A DNA stretch of 46,240 nt from positions 1-46,240 of the forward strand of contig DQXT01000034.1 of the NCBI GenBank assembly GCA_011042225.1, given 5' to 3'. This document shows, piece by piece, positions 9,699 to 18,013 of the stretch. This DNA comes from Deltaproteobacteria bacterium. GTDB lineage: Bacteria > Desulfobacterota > Dissulfuribacteria > Dissulfuribacterales > UBA3076. The stretch's first letter is position 1. Each line of letters begins with the position of its first letter. The notes under the pieces were generated by a model that was given only the letters and a program-made list of their open reading frames with translations, was not told where the DNA came from and searched no databases. The translations under genes and the position numbers were made by a program.

Positions 9699-10264
9699 AT
9701 CGAACCTCCACCAAAATATAGTTTCACTTTCTTCTTCAATGTAGTCTTGGCACGCATGATGGAAGATTGGAGTGCCTTTAATGTCACGCCCATCATATCC
9801 GCTGCCTCATGATTACTCACACCTTCATAAAAACACAGGGCAAGGGCCTGCCGCTGACGATCCGGTAAATCGCTGATGAAACGATCCAGTAAAGACTGTC
9901 TCTGATGATCGTCCAACAATACATCATGCCCCGGATTTCCATCCGCCATCTCCATGTCTTGCGGAAGGCCAAGCGGCCTTTTCTTTCTCTGGTGATCAAC
10001 GCAGAGGTTTATGACCACCTTATAAAACCAGGTGTTAAATTTGGCCCCCTTAGAAGGGTCCCACAGCTTCGGTCTGCGCCACAGCTTCAAAAACGCTTCC
10101 TGCACAATGTCCTCTGCATCGTCCTTGCTGGAGACAAGACGATAAGCAATACGGTAAAATCGATCGGCGTAACGATTTACTAAAACAGCAAATGCTTCAC
10201 GGCCGCCCTGCCTTATATGCTGGAGCAATAATGTATCATCAAGATGGGTAAGATCTACATCCAT
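9695..10264 (-). CDS. ECF-family RNA polymerase sigma factor
   Basis: A 189-residue group 4 sigma factor. Region 2 covers about residues 25-95, with the DAEDIVQEAFLKLWRR core motif that recognises the -10 element and core polymerase; region 4 covers about 125-180, with LPDRQRQALALCFYEG and a helix-turn-helix (SNHEAADMMGVTLKALQSSIMRAK). There is no region 3, as expected for ECF factors. It opens a leftward operon with a one-span protein, a CnrX-like sensor and a MacAB/NodT pump, so it probably activates its own operon on an envelope or metal signal. The ribosome site before the ATG is weak. A long inverted repeat lies upstream. Confidence 0.93.
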   Translation of the reverse strand: MDVDLTHLDDTLLLQHIRQGGREAFAVLVNRYADRFYRIAYRLVSSKDDAEDIVQEAFLKLWRRPKLWDPSKGAKFNTWFYKVVINLCVDHQRKKRPLGLPQDMEMADGNPGHDVLLDDHQRQSLLDRFISDLPDRQRQALALCFYEGVSNHEAADMMGVTLKALQSSIMRAKTTLKKKVKLYFGGGSI

Positions 10265-10584
10265 ATCTGGTGTAACCTAAAGTTAAAGCAAAAATGCTGT
10301 GAGGGCGGACCCCAGTCTTTAAAAAATATTGAATACCGCAGGCCCAGGGCGTCAAGCAGGACCATAGAGCCGTTTACTCAATCCCTTAATAACACAAAAG
10401 ATCAATACCCCCGGTCTTCCCGGAAGATAAACAACATCGGCCCTTTACCCAAACATTCTGTACAGCACTCACAATGAATTCCGGACACAATATTATCACA
10501 TAAAGGATTAACATTGCTCTCAAGGATCTGGGCCGATGTTGTTTATCCAAAACCAGGAAAGACCTTCACAGATCTATTCTGTTG
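10265..10584. other. Intergenic region between the Spy-like gene and the sigma gene
   Basis: No convincing gene is present in these 320 bases. The stretch holds a large inverted repeat (described separately), and any promoter for the sigma operon must lie here, reading leftwards, unless the sigma gene is read through from the Spy-like gene. Confidence 0.6.
10412..10564. repeat. Long inverted repeat upstream of the ECF sigma operon
   Basis: GATAAACAACATCGGCCC at 10426-10443 recurs as its exact reverse complement at 10530-10547 (18 of 18). Outside these cores similarity continues with small gaps to 10412 and 10564, where GGTCTTCC-type sequence faces its complement. The arms are separated by 86 bases. 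It may be a pair of oppositely oriented regulator or sigma-factor sites, a folded leader RNA, or a small non-autonomous element; the sequence does not decide. Confidence 0.8.
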
Positions 10585-11037
10585 CTATTTATGCCTCCAT
10601 TTCATTGCATGGCGGCCATGATGACCCATTCCGTCCGGAAGCAGTTTAATCAAGACCTTGCGCTCGTCCGCCGTGAACTGGGTTGCCAGAGTCGCCACGG
10701 CATCCTGCCTGATGGAATGCATATTGTTTTGAAGGTCTTGCATCTCACCTGTCTTTTCACGAAACAGCTCCTCTTCAAATGGGTCTGAAACGATTATATC
10801 TTCGATTTTTTTACGAATTACTGTCATTTGTTCACGAATTTCAGAGCACTTTTCCTGGGCCTCTCTCATCGTCCGATAGAAAAGGGTCTCTTTTTCCGCC
10901 GGAAGCTGAGCCAGCAGATCCTGCCTTAAGGACCCTTTGCCACAGCATCCCATGGGTCCGGCTGCACTATATGCATAAGCCACCGACCATATAGACACCG
11001 CCATAATCAGCGCCGATACTACCACCTTTTTCTTCAT
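10585..11037 (-). CDS. Spy/ZraP-like periplasmic protein
   Basis: A 150-residue secreted protein with a signal peptide (residues 1-22, ending in a VAYAYSA-type cleavage region), a GCCGKG Cys pair just after it, an alpha-helical middle typical of the LTXXQ/Spy-CpxP-ZraP group (helices around REAQEKCSEIREQMTVI and GEMQDLQNNMHSIRQD), and a His-rich tail (GMGHHGRHAMKWRHK). Such proteins act as periplasmic chaperones or metal-binding sensors. AGAGGT lies nine bases upstream of the ATG. It is read in the same direction as the sigma operon 320 bases downstream and is a second protein of the same broad family as the CnrX-like one, which suggests it belongs to the same stress response. Confidence 0.78.
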   Translation of the reverse strand: MKKKVVVSALIMAVSIWSVAYAYSAAGPMGCCGKGSLRQDLLAQLPAEKETLFYRTMREAQEKCSEIREQMTVIRKKIEDIIVSDPFEEELFREKTGEMQDLQNNMHSIRQDAVATLATQFTADERKVLIKLLPDGMGHHGRHAMKWRHK

Positions 11038-11463
11038 AATTGTTACCTCTCTTTAGATTTTTTCATAGTCCTTTCAAAGTTGCATGCATGCCTATATATT
11101 TTGATACGAATGAATCCCAGAAAGTCTTCGCTGTTTTTGAAACTTTTTTCAACGGACCTGAAATCAGAAAAATGCACGATAGACATGAAAAAAGGGGAAT
11201 ACTCTTCTAAAATAGCCCATATTGTCTATTTTTGTGGTCTAAGCCGCATCCAATTAAGGGCATAATGCCGCCTGCGGTCTAAAATGGAGAACCCCTTTTC
11301 ATGGGATCCCTTGTGGCCCGAGGGAATTGAGAATAGAGTTGCCTGGAACGACATGTACTGATTATATTATATAGTCTCTTTTTCAATAATGCGGTGTCAA
11401 AGCATGTAAATGACAGGTTAAAAAAAAGCAGATTTTTGCCGACATATTCCCGATCCTGAGCCA
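11038..11463. other. Divergent intergenic region, no gene seen
   Basis: 426 bases between the leftward Spy-like gene and the rightward exporter gene; promoters for both must be here. A 7-base inverted pair (ATAGACA at 11179-11185, TGTCTAT at 11223-11229) followed by a short T run is the only structure I noted. I see no coding sequence that I can support. Confidence 0.5.
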
Positions 11464-12495
11464 ATGTTAAATTTTTTAGAGCAGAGCTTTAGTCACGCCC
11501 TTATGATTACCGGCTTTGTCTTTATGATGATGCTGGTGATCGAGTATCTGAACGTCCTTTCCAGGGGTCTCTTTCATAAGGAACTTCACGGCAGCCGATT
11601 AAAACAGTATCTGCTGGCCGGTTTTTTAGGGACAACTCCCGGCTGTCTCGGGGCGTTCGCGGCAGTGGCCCTTTATTCGCATGGAGTATTCAGCCTGGGC
11701 GCCCTGGTAACGGCCATGATTTCCACCAGCGGAGATGAGGCCTTTGTCATGTTGTCCTTGATTCCGAAAGAGACCATGTTAATCTTTCTCATCCTGTTTT
11801 TAGTAGGTATATTTTCAGGTTTTCTGACTGATTTCATGCTTGGGGATAAGGCGATCAGTCGATTGGCATGTCAACAAAAATTCAAACTACATGAAGAAGA
11901 TGTGTGCCACTGTTTCCCATGGGGAGGCATTAAAGAGCAATGGAGACATTGTTCCATGGCCCGCGGTGTATTGTCCGTCACTCTGTTATTGTTCCTTTTC
12001 GTGATACTCAGCGGCAAACTGGGTCCTTCTACATGGAACTGGATCAGGATCACCCTCTTCTTGGTCTCAGCAGTAGCACTTTTTATCGTATCCACCGTGC
12101 CGGAACACTTCCTGGAGGAACACCTGTGGGAGCATATAGCAAAGGTCCACGTTTTACGGATATTCCTCTGGACCTTCGCGGCACTATTCCTCATGCACAT
12201 ACTGATTGATCAACTCCATCTTGAAGGCTGGATACAGCAAAATCAGCTGGTCGTATTGGCAATTGCGTGCCTGGTCGGTCTCATTCCTGAATCAGGACCG
12301 CATATGATATTTCTTACCCTGTTTTATCAAAATGCCCTGCCATTCAGCATCCTCCTGGCAAGCTCCGTGGTGCAGGATGGTCACGGCATGTTGCCCATGC
12401 TCGCCGAATCACGTCTGGATTTTTTCAAGATCAAGGGCATTAATTTATTTGTAGGTTTATGCGTGGGACTGCTAGGCTATTTAACCGGATGGTAA
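11464..12495 (+). CDS. ArsP_2-family (putative 10-TM heavy-metal exporter) membrane protein
   Basis: A 343-residue polytopic inner-membrane protein with about ten hydrophobic segments. It begins with a span carrying an acidic residue (MMMLVIEYLNVLSRG) and contains two related halves with GTTPGCLGAFAAVALYSHG and IPESGPHMIFLTLFYQN; the polar Gly/Pro motifs in each half look like a discontinuous-helix transport fold, and TSGDEAFVML is conserved in this group as I recall it. A His/Cys-rich cytoplasmic loop (about residues 135-165, EEDVCHCFPWGG) could bind metal. Proteins of this family are annotated as putative manganese or heavy-metal exporters. It stands alone between a leftward metal-stress cluster and a sugar-nucleotide cluster. 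Substrate unknown. Confidence 0.75.
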   Translation: MLNFLEQSFSHALMITGFVFMMMLVIEYLNVLSRGLFHKELHGSRLKQYLLAGFLGTTPGCLGAFAAVALYSHGVFSLGALVTAMISTSGDEAFVMLSLIPKETMLIFLILFLVGIFSGFLTDFMLGDKAISRLACQQKFKLHEEDVCHCFPWGGIKEQWRHCSMARGVLSVTLLLFLFVILSGKLGPSTWNWIRITLFLVSAVALFIVSTVPEHFLEEHLWEHIAKVHVLRIFLWTFAALFLMHILIDQLHLEGWIQQNQLVVLAIACLVGLIPESGPHMIFLTLFYQNALPFSILLASSVVQDGHGMLPMLAESRLDFFKIKGINLFVGLCVGLLGYLTGW

Positions 12496-12536
12496 ATAGA
12501 AGGGTACGATCAAGCCCACACTAAAAAGAGGTAGCT

Positions 12537-13916
12537 ATGAAAATAATCGTTGCAGGAACCGGTTATGTAGGTCTTGTACATGCTGCGGTGTGTTCAGAGT
12601 ATGGTCATGAGGTGTATGCGTATGACATTGACTCCAATAAGATCAGGGCATTTTCAACCGGTCAGACCGAAGAGATTGAAAAATATGTCAATGAACCGGG
12701 ATTAACTAATATTATCAAGGAAACAATCGGCAAATACCTGTTCTTTATCTCTGATTTTGACTCAGTCCTGGAAGGTACTGATGCCATTTTTATGTGTCTG
12801 CCGACCCCTCCGAATCTGGACGGCTCCACCAATCTTATTTTTTACAATGCCGCGGCTGAAAATCTTGCCTTGGCAGTTGCAAAAAGGAGGGACAAGCGCA
12901 GGATCGTGTTTGTAAATAAAAGCACTGTGCCTATTGGGACAGCTCGACACCTGCAGGAGATCATGAATACTCACGGTGTGGAAAATTTTGGTGTTGCTTC
13001 AAATCCTGAGTTCCTGGCAGAGGGAACGGCCGTCGCTCAGGCACGAAGTCCGGACCGGGTTGTGGTAGGCTGCGATAATAAAGAGGATTTTAAAATTCTT
13101 CGCGGAGTGTATTCCCAATTCATCAATCACGTCCGGATAAAATATATAGAGACAACGCCGGAATCTGCGGAGGCAATCAAGTACGTTGCCAATACCCTGC
13201 TTCTTACCTACATATCTTTCTGGAATGGTGTCGGGGCAAAGATCGGGGAAAAATTTCCAAACGTCAAAATAGATGACCTCAGACTCGGGGTTACGGCAGA
13301 CGACAGGATCAGTACGTGGGGATCTTTTGTAAGCAACGGGGCGGGTGGAAGCTGTTTTGGGAAAGATATCGCTTCATTAATCTACCAAATGCGAAGGGTA
13401 AACGTAAGCACGAAGATGCTTGAAGCCTCCTATGAAGTAAACGAATTTCAAAAGGTCTACCTCATTGACAGGGCCATAACCGAGGTGGGATTTCAGTTCA
13501 ACAACAAGACAATTGCTGTGTTGGGGCTGGCCTTTAAGAAACACACCAACGACATGCGGGATGCCTCTTCAATCAAGGTCATCGAATCTCTCCTGGGGAA
13601 AGGGGTGGCCAACATAAAGGCTTACGACCCTTTGGCAATTGATACTGCAAGGGCCGAGTTTTCCACATCTAAAAACATCCTCTTTGAAAAAATCAGCTAC
13701 TTTCATACAGCCAGAGAGGCTCTGGAAGGATCTCATGCGCTTTTTATTTCCTCTGACTGTGAAGAATTCAGAGGGCTTTCACGGACCATAGAGGAAAGCG
13801 TTAAACCACCCTATCTTGTGATGGACGGACGGCGCATGATTCCTGATTTCGAAGAGATGGTTTCCAAGGGATTCAGTTATCTGGCAGTGGGCGCAATGGC
13901 TATCAAACCGGTATAA
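12537..13916 (+). CDS. UDP-glucose/GDP-mannose dehydrogenase family protein
   Basis: NAD-dependent nucleotide-sugar 6-dehydrogenase that would make a uronic acid (for example UDP-glucuronate) for surface polysaccharide. GTGYVGLVHAAVC at residues 7-19 is the Rossmann dinucleotide loop; CLPTPPN and KSTVPIGTA are family motifs; the catalytic Cys is residue 273 in GGSCFGKD, where most members have GGSCFPKD. The central helix (AIKYVANTLL) and the C-terminal UDP-binding domain (VLGLAFKKHTNDMRDASS) are intact. At 459 residues it is of normal length. AGAGGT precedes the ATG. It leads into rfbA after 18 bases, so it is probably the first gene of a three-gene operon. The exact sugar substrate is not determined. 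Confidence 0.88.
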   Translation: MKIIVAGTGYVGLVHAAVCSEYGHEVYAYDIDSNKIRAFSTGQTEEIEKYVNEPGLTNIIKETIGKYLFFISDFDSVLEGTDAIFMCLPTPPNLDGSTNLIFYNAAAENLALAVAKRRDKRRIVFVNKSTVPIGTARHLQEIMNTHGVENFGVASNPEFLAEGTAVAQARSPDRVVVGCDNKEDFKILRGVYSQFINHVRIKYIETTPESAEAIKYVANTLLLTYISFWNGVGAKIGEKFPNVKIDDLRLGVTADDRISTWGSFVSNGAGGSCFGKDIASLIYQMRRVNVSTKMLEASYEVNEFQKVYLIDRAITEVGFQFNNKTIAVLGLAFKKHTNDMRDASSIKVIESLLGKGVANIKAYDPLAIDTARAEFSTSKNILFEKISYFHTAREALEGSHALFISSDCEEFRGLSRTIEESVKPPYLVMDGRRMIPDFEEMVSKGFSYLAVGAMAIKPV

Positions 13917-13934
13917 AACCAGGGATATAAGATT

Positions 13935-14822
13935 ATGAAAGGAATAATTCTGGCCGGGGGTTCCGGAACGCGCCTGTACCCGATTACCCGCGTGGTAAGC
14001 AAACAGCTTATGCCTGTTTATGACAAGCCAATGATATATTATCCATTATCAGTGCTGATGTTGGCAGGTATACGTGAGATACTTGTTATATCCACTCCTG
14101 AGGATTTGCCCAGGTTCAAAGAACTTCTCCATGATGGTTCACAATGCGGCCTTTCCATCTCCTATGCAGAGCAACCTAGCCCCGGGGGACTGGCCCAGTC
14201 CTTTATTATAGGAAAGTCATTTATAGGCAGTGATAAAGTGGCGCTTGTCCTTGGGGACAACATATTTTTCGGACACGGGCTTCCGGACATACTCAAAAGA
14301 TGCAGCAAACTGGAAAAAGGCGGCATTATCTTCGGATATCTGGTGCGTGATCCTGAGCGTTACGGGGTGGTTGAATTTGATCAACACGGCAATGTTATAG
14401 GGCTCGAGGAAAAACCTGCAAGGCCCAAATCCAAATATGCCGTTCCCGGACTCTATTTTTATGACAATGAAGTAATAGAAATAGCAGAAGGTCTCCGGCC
14501 CTCAGTCCGCGGAGAGCTTGAAATAACCGATGTGAACCTGGAATACCTGCGGCGCAGTCAACTTAGTGTGGAACTCCTGGGACGGGGATTTGCCTGGCTT
14601 GATACCGGTACCCATGAATCACTGCTGCAGGCCAATGATTTTGTACAGGCCATTCAGGAACGGCAAGGGCTCAAAATTGCCTGTATTGAAGAAATCGCCT
14701 TTCGTCTTGGCTATATAGATCAAAATCAGCTCAAAGAGCTCGCCAAGGATATGTTGAAAAATAATTACGGCAAGTATCTTATGGAGATCGTTCCAGAGGA
14801 AAAGACCAATGAATTTTACTAA
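13935..14822 (+). CDS. rfbA: Glucose-1-phosphate thymidylyltransferase
   Basis: Makes dTDP-glucose from dTTP and glucose 1-phosphate, the first step to dTDP-L-rhamnose. The N-terminal signature [20 protein letters not shown] (residues 6-25) binds nucleotide; [25 protein letters not shown] and the [16 protein letters not shown] region are characteristic of RmlA. The 295-residue length fits. It sits between a nucleotide-sugar dehydrogenase and rfbC and overlaps rfbC by 14 bases. The rmlB and rmlD genes needed to complete dTDP-rhamnose are not in this window. Confidence 0.94.
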   Translation: MKGIILAGGSGTRLYPITRVVSKQLMPVYDKPMIYYPLSVLMLAGIREILVISTPEDLPRFKELLHDGSQCGLSISYAEQPSPGGLAQSFIIGKSFIGSDKVALVLGDNIFFGHGLPDILKRCSKLEKGGIIFGYLVRDPERYGVVEFDQHGNVIGLEEKPARPKSKYAVPGLYFYDNEVIEIAEGLRPSVRGELEITDVNLEYLRRSQLSVELLGRGFAWLDTGTHESLLQANDFVQAIQERQGLKIACIEEIAFRLGYIDQNQLKELAKDMLKNNYGKYLMEIVPEEKTNEFY

Positions 14823-15369
14823 GGCAGACCTTCCCGGTGTCTTTTTGACCGAGCCGGATGTATTCCGAGATATCCGTGGCCTTTTCATGGAAACCTACAA
14901 TCAGACAAGGTATGCAGAAGGCGGAATAGACCGGGTGTTTGTCCAGGACAACTACTCCCACTCCGGGCATGGCGTCCTTAGAGGACTTCACTATCAACTC
15001 AAAAACGCCCAGGGGAAACTGGTATTTGTAATAACAGGAGAAATATTCGATATTGCAGTAGATATACGGCTCGGCTCGCCCAGTTTCGGACAGTGGTTCG
15101 GGACCTGTCTTTCGGCAAAGAACAGGCGACAGATCTTTATACCGGAGGGTTTTGCCCATGGATTCGTAGTGCTTAGTAAAAGTGCCGATGTTATATATAA
15201 ATGTACTGATTTCTATACACCAGGGGACGATTACGGAATCTTTTGGGCAGATCCGACCATAGGAATCGATTGGCCAATAAAGACCCCGATCCTCTCTGAC
15301 AAGGACAACAAAAGTCCAAAATTAAAGGAGATCCCCAGGGAACTTCTCCCCGTATTCCATTCAGCCTGA
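14809..15369 (+). CDS. rfbC: dTDP-4-dehydrorhamnose 3,5-epimerase
   Basis: Epimerises dTDP-4-keto-6-deoxyglucose at C3 and C5. The 186-residue cupin has the expected FxDxRG motif ([13 protein letters not shown]), the [18 protein letters not shown] region with the catalytic His, [11 protein letters not shown], the IPEGFAHGF motif, and [20 protein letters not shown] near the end. The start overlaps the rfbA end by 14 bases, showing translational coupling. Length matches RmlC enzymes. Confidence 0.94.
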   Translation: MNFTKADLPGVFLTEPDVFRDIRGLFMETYNQTRYAEGGIDRVFVQDNYSHSGHGVLRGLHYQLKNAQGKLVFVITGEIFDIAVDIRLGSPSFGQWFGTCLSAKNRRQIFIPEGFAHGFVVLSKSADVIYKCTDFYTPGDDYGIFWADPTIGIDWPIKTPILSDKDNKSPKLKEIPRELLPVFHSA

Positions 15370-15409
15370 ACTGGTAGACACCGCCGGCATAAGACAGGTC
15401 ATCAAATTC

Positions 15410-15814
15410 TCAATAGACCGTTGGAGGAGGCCCTTTTCTGAAAAAAGATCGAAGGCCGGGGGAATATTCCCTGACCTCCTGGAACCGGCTTACCAAGTAG
15501 TACCGGTCCACCTGCACCTTGACCAGGACATTTTCCAATGAGGTGGCAAAATCCACCAGGTATGGGTGTTTGTCCCGATAGAGGCCGAAGAAATAGCCCG
15601 TCTCCGCTGGGGAGCACTCCTCGGCCACGCCCATGACAGTCACGGCTATGGCCTGCTTCACGTCCTCAGGCTGATTAGTACGGTTGTCCACAAGGAGGGC
15701 CACCCGTGGATCGGTCATCAGGTTACGATATTTGCGGCTCGCCCTCGGGGTTGCTACCACCAGGAATCTGAGATCATCACCGGCTGCAAAGGCCATCAGG
15801 CTCAGATAGGGCCG
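15410..15814 (-). pseudogene. N-truncated pyridoxamine 5'-phosphate oxidase family remnant
   Basis: From PYLSLMAFAAGDDLRFLVV onwards this is a flavin-binding split-barrel protein of the pyridoxamine-phosphate-oxidase-like family (ATPRASRKYRNLMTDPRVALLVDNR, then a conserved C-terminal YYLVSRFQEV). The reading frame is open further upstream to 15940, but that part is the complement frame of a glycoside hydrolase remnant and does not look like the missing N-terminus. About 40 N-terminal residues are therefore lost and replaced at a junction near 15806-15814. Probably non-functional, though a chimeric product could still be made. Confidence 0.7.
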
Positions 15815-16337
15815 GCAGGGCATGATCAGTGACCCATAAGAGGATTTCCACGGCCTGGTCAGTCCCCTCATCGCTATCGGCCTTTTCCAGAAGGAAGTCC
15901 GCCAGCCAGAGGGTGCAGATAAACCAGGGATTCCCAACAACCTCCCGGCTTACCCTCTGGTAAGGATCGTCTTCATAACGAGCCATGCCGCCTACTCGCG
16001 TCTTTACCCATAATCGTTTGCGCAATGTATCCATAGTGGCAACCAGTCGGGCATCGTCTGCCTTATACATCCCAAAGGCAAACAGGCCCCAAATACTGGA
16101 GTCACAGGTGGCATCCACCTTACCCTGGGCAATAGGGTTGCCGGAAAGGACCCCGTCTTCAGCATCCCTGAAGGTGCCCTCCCTGTCCGTAGTCCCTTTT
16201 TGCCCCACTGCATACTGGCTGATACCGTCTCCATTAATACTCAGGCCACTGGCGAGAAAGTATCTGTCCCTGTGAATAGCGTACCTACCACGCCAATTAA
16301 CCGAAAATTCTATTGATGCATGATCGGCGATTTGCAT
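15806..16337 (-). pseudogene. Internal fragment of a GH15 glucoamylase-like protein
   Basis: About 175 residues resemble the C-terminal catalytic region of glycoside hydrolase family 15: CDSSIWGLFAFGM, RVGGMARYEDDPYQRV, GNPWFICTLWLADFLLE and WVTDHALP are all familiar from that family. Everything N-terminal of about residue 420 of a usual enzyme is missing, and after HALP the frame passes into PNPOx-type sequence in another frame and stops. It is thus truncated at both ends. The fused remnants indicate a deletion that joined two unrelated genes. Confidence 0.75.
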
Positions 16338-16720
16338 TTATTTCACACGACTATTTTAAGAAACCAGATTTATCCAGCCGCCCATCCTGATCTAAATGCA
16401 CTACTAATCTATAATTTCTTTAGCGGTCGGATTGAGTGTAGTTATTTTGTGTTTTTCCATTTTTTAGTATGGACCTTGAGGTGCTGGATTGTCAAATCTA
16501 AAAATTTCTTAACAGCGTAGAAAAAGATGGGAATATTCAATTCTTTCATCAAAATTGACAGTACTTACTCCATATATACAAGTATTCTATTATAATAGGC
16601 AAACTACCAGAAATGCCTGGTCATTATTTATCCCCTCTATAATTTGAAACACAATTTTATGCTCAAACGGCAGCAGCATGACAAGTATTGATGTATACTT
16701 AATTTATTATAGGTTAAACT
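16338..16720. other. AT-rich non-coding stretch
   Basis: 383 bases of AT-rich sequence between the glucosidase remnant and the nucleotidyltransferase gene. I see no supported gene. A short leftward frame around 16590-16690 is protein-like for about 30 residues but has no recognisable family. Confidence 0.5.
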
Positions 16721-17188
16721 ATGATGGATTTATTGACTGAATTAAAAAATCTCATCAAAGCACTTGATAAAGAAAAAATGGATTATGCACTGTGCGGCGG
16801 GTTGGCTTTAGCTGTATATGCAAGACCAAGAGCTACACTTGACATTGATATTATGGTTCAACCTGATTTGCTTGATAAGATCAAACAAATAGTAGCAGAT
16901 CTCGGATTCAATATTCCCGCTATACCCATGACATTCAAGGGTGGTGCAATTAAAATCCATCGTATGACAAAAATTGACAATGAATCCGGGGAACACTTGC
17001 CATTGGACTTATTAATTGTTACCCCGGAGACCAGACTTTCATGGGACAGCAGAATTTCAGTCGAATGGGGAGAAGGGGCATTAAAAATTTTATCTCCAAA
17101 GGGCTTGATTATGCTTAAATCGTTAAGGAAAAGCGGCCAAGATAAAGATGATATTGAATATTTGAGAGAATTAATCGATGAAGATTGA
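16721..17188 (+). CDS. Nucleotidyltransferase-fold protein (AbiEii/MNT-like)
   Basis: A 155-residue protein with the minimal nucleotidyltransferase core. CGGLALAVYARPRATLDIDI (residues 25-44) contains the Gly-Gly loop and the metal-binding Asp pair (D41, D43); the third acidic position is probably in LPLDLLIV. The first ATG at 16721 follows a weak site; a Met follows immediately. Such proteins are commonly toxin or antitoxin halves, or housekeeping proteins of unknown role, paired with a small helical partner. Here the partner gene starts inside its stop codon region (ATG at 17178) but is truncated. It is the only gene of this 3-kb stretch that looks intact. Confidence 0.8.
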   Translation: MMDLLTELKNLIKALDKEKMDYALCGGLALAVYARPRATLDIDIMVQPDLLDKIKQIVADLGFNIPAIPMTFKGGAIKIHRMTKIDNESGEHLPLDLLIVTPETRLSWDSRISVEWGEGALKILSPKGLIMLKSLRKSGQDKDDIEYLRELIDED

Positions 17189-17351
17189 TATGAGTGCAAA
17201 AGCGATTACGAGTCGCCTAAAAACCGTCAACCAATTGAGAAAGGCCTGTCTGTCACTTGCAAATTCAAGCGCCGGAAAAGTAATTAGAAAACAATTTGCC
17301 GCCAAATCGGGTAAGGGCGGGGTTTTCTCCCGCCCTCCACACACCAAATAG
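17178..17351 (+). pseudogene. Truncated partner gene of the nucleotidyltransferase
   Basis: Begins at an ATG overlapping the end of the nucleotidyltransferase gene by 11 bases, and its first ~40 codons (MKIDMSAKAITSRLKTVNQL, then RKACLSLANSS) look like a genuine helical protein. After about 17305 the reading frame runs into unrelated sequence with a GC-rich hairpin and stops at 17351 after 57 residues. It appears to be the 5' part of a second gene of a two-gene module, cut by an insertion or deletion. Confidence 0.5.
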
Positions 17352-17385
17352 CATACGGGTCCGCACGATACGGTTTCACAGCGAG
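17306..17385 (-). mobile_element. Possible 3' end of a group II intron (remnant)
   Basis: Read on the minus strand, this stretch contains a CGTGCGGACCCGTATGC segment, a GTGTGTGG spacer, an 8-bp perfect hairpin (AGGGCGGG at 17314-17321 with CCCGCCCT at 17329-17336) and ends in TTACCCGAT. This arrangement resembles domains V-VI and the AY 3' end of bacterial group II introns as I remember them. The 5' part and any reverse transcriptase gene are absent; the upstream side is joined directly to a GNAT gene fragment. Tentative. Confidence 0.35.
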
Positions 17386-17586
17386 CCGCCTTAGCCCCTA
17401 GCTTTTTTAACCGTGACATTCCTTCCTGTATCAGGGCTTTGCCAATACCCTTCCGCTGATACTCCGGTAACACTGAAACGGGTCCTAGCCCGTACCAGTG
17501 CATGGTGCCGTCCAAGATGGTCACGGGGGAGAAAGCAATATGCCCTACCACACGGCCATCAGCTTCTGCGACCAGCGACAGGCTTC
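17385..17586 (-). pseudogene. GNAT N-acetyltransferase fragment
   Basis: About 65 residues of a YhbS-like GNAT acetyltransferase: SLVAEADGRVVGHIAFSPV and WYGLGPVSVLPEYQRKGIG (the acetyl-CoA-binding Q/RxxGxG motif A), then KALIQEGMSRLKKLG. Upstream, the frame meets a stop just before the similarity begins, so the N-terminal ~60 residues are missing; downstream, similarity ends abruptly at the putative intron remnant. A GTG at 17551 could start a frame, but the product could not be a complete enzyme. Confidence 0.75.
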
Positions 17587-17725
17587 ATGGAAGTCTTATT
17601 ACTCCTTTCGGCCTATGTTTGATCTAAGCCGCGAACTTTGTGAGTCGGCACCAGCTGGTTGGCCATTTACTATCATCTTCACGTCCAGATCAGTAACTTT
17701 GCGCCCACGAGGCCGAGAAAGATGC

Positions 17726-18013
17726 CAATTAACAAATGATCTAATTCTGGCAGAGCTGATACCCTTTTTAAGAATTCGAAAGCAAAAAAAATTGACCAAT
17801 TTATTGCTAAATATCAAGAGGTTGAATTTATCCATTCATTGGGGCCAAATCATTGAGTGTCAATACAAATGCCTCAAAAATGGATTAAATGGTGTTAGCA
17901 TACCAGATTTAATAATTGCCCAAAATGCAAAACAAAATAATTGTGAAATTTATTCGCTGGACAATCATTTTAGTCTAATGAAGGATATCCTCACTCTTAA
18001 TATACAAATATAG
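17726..18013 (+). pseudogene. C-terminal part of a PIN-domain (VapC-like) protein
   Basis: From LTNDLILAELIPFLRIRKQ to the stop there are about 95 residues with the character of a PIN-domain RNase: an early Glu (LAEL), then IPDLIIAQNAKQN, which carries the conserved Asp of the active site, and EIYSLDNHFSLM, which carries the last acidic site (the usual form is LYTxDxHF). The N-terminal strand with the first catalytic Asp (DTSxW type) is missing; upstream the open frame runs through the complement of the GNAT fragment. A truncated toxin, so inactive unless complemented. Confidence 0.65.

Noticed and set aside
11170-11460. Possible yybP-ykoY manganese riboswitch before the exporter
   Set aside because: An AAGGGGAAT stretch recalled its start, but the remaining conserved loops could not be found.
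15815-15940. N-terminal 45 codons of the PNPOx-like frame
   Set aside because: They overlap the GH15 remnant in another frame and do not resemble the PNPOx N-terminus.
17498-17725. N-terminal part of the plus-strand frame leading into the PIN fragment
   Set aside because: It is the antisense of the GNAT remnant and of unassigned sequence, with no PIN-domain character; only the part from 17726 is supported.
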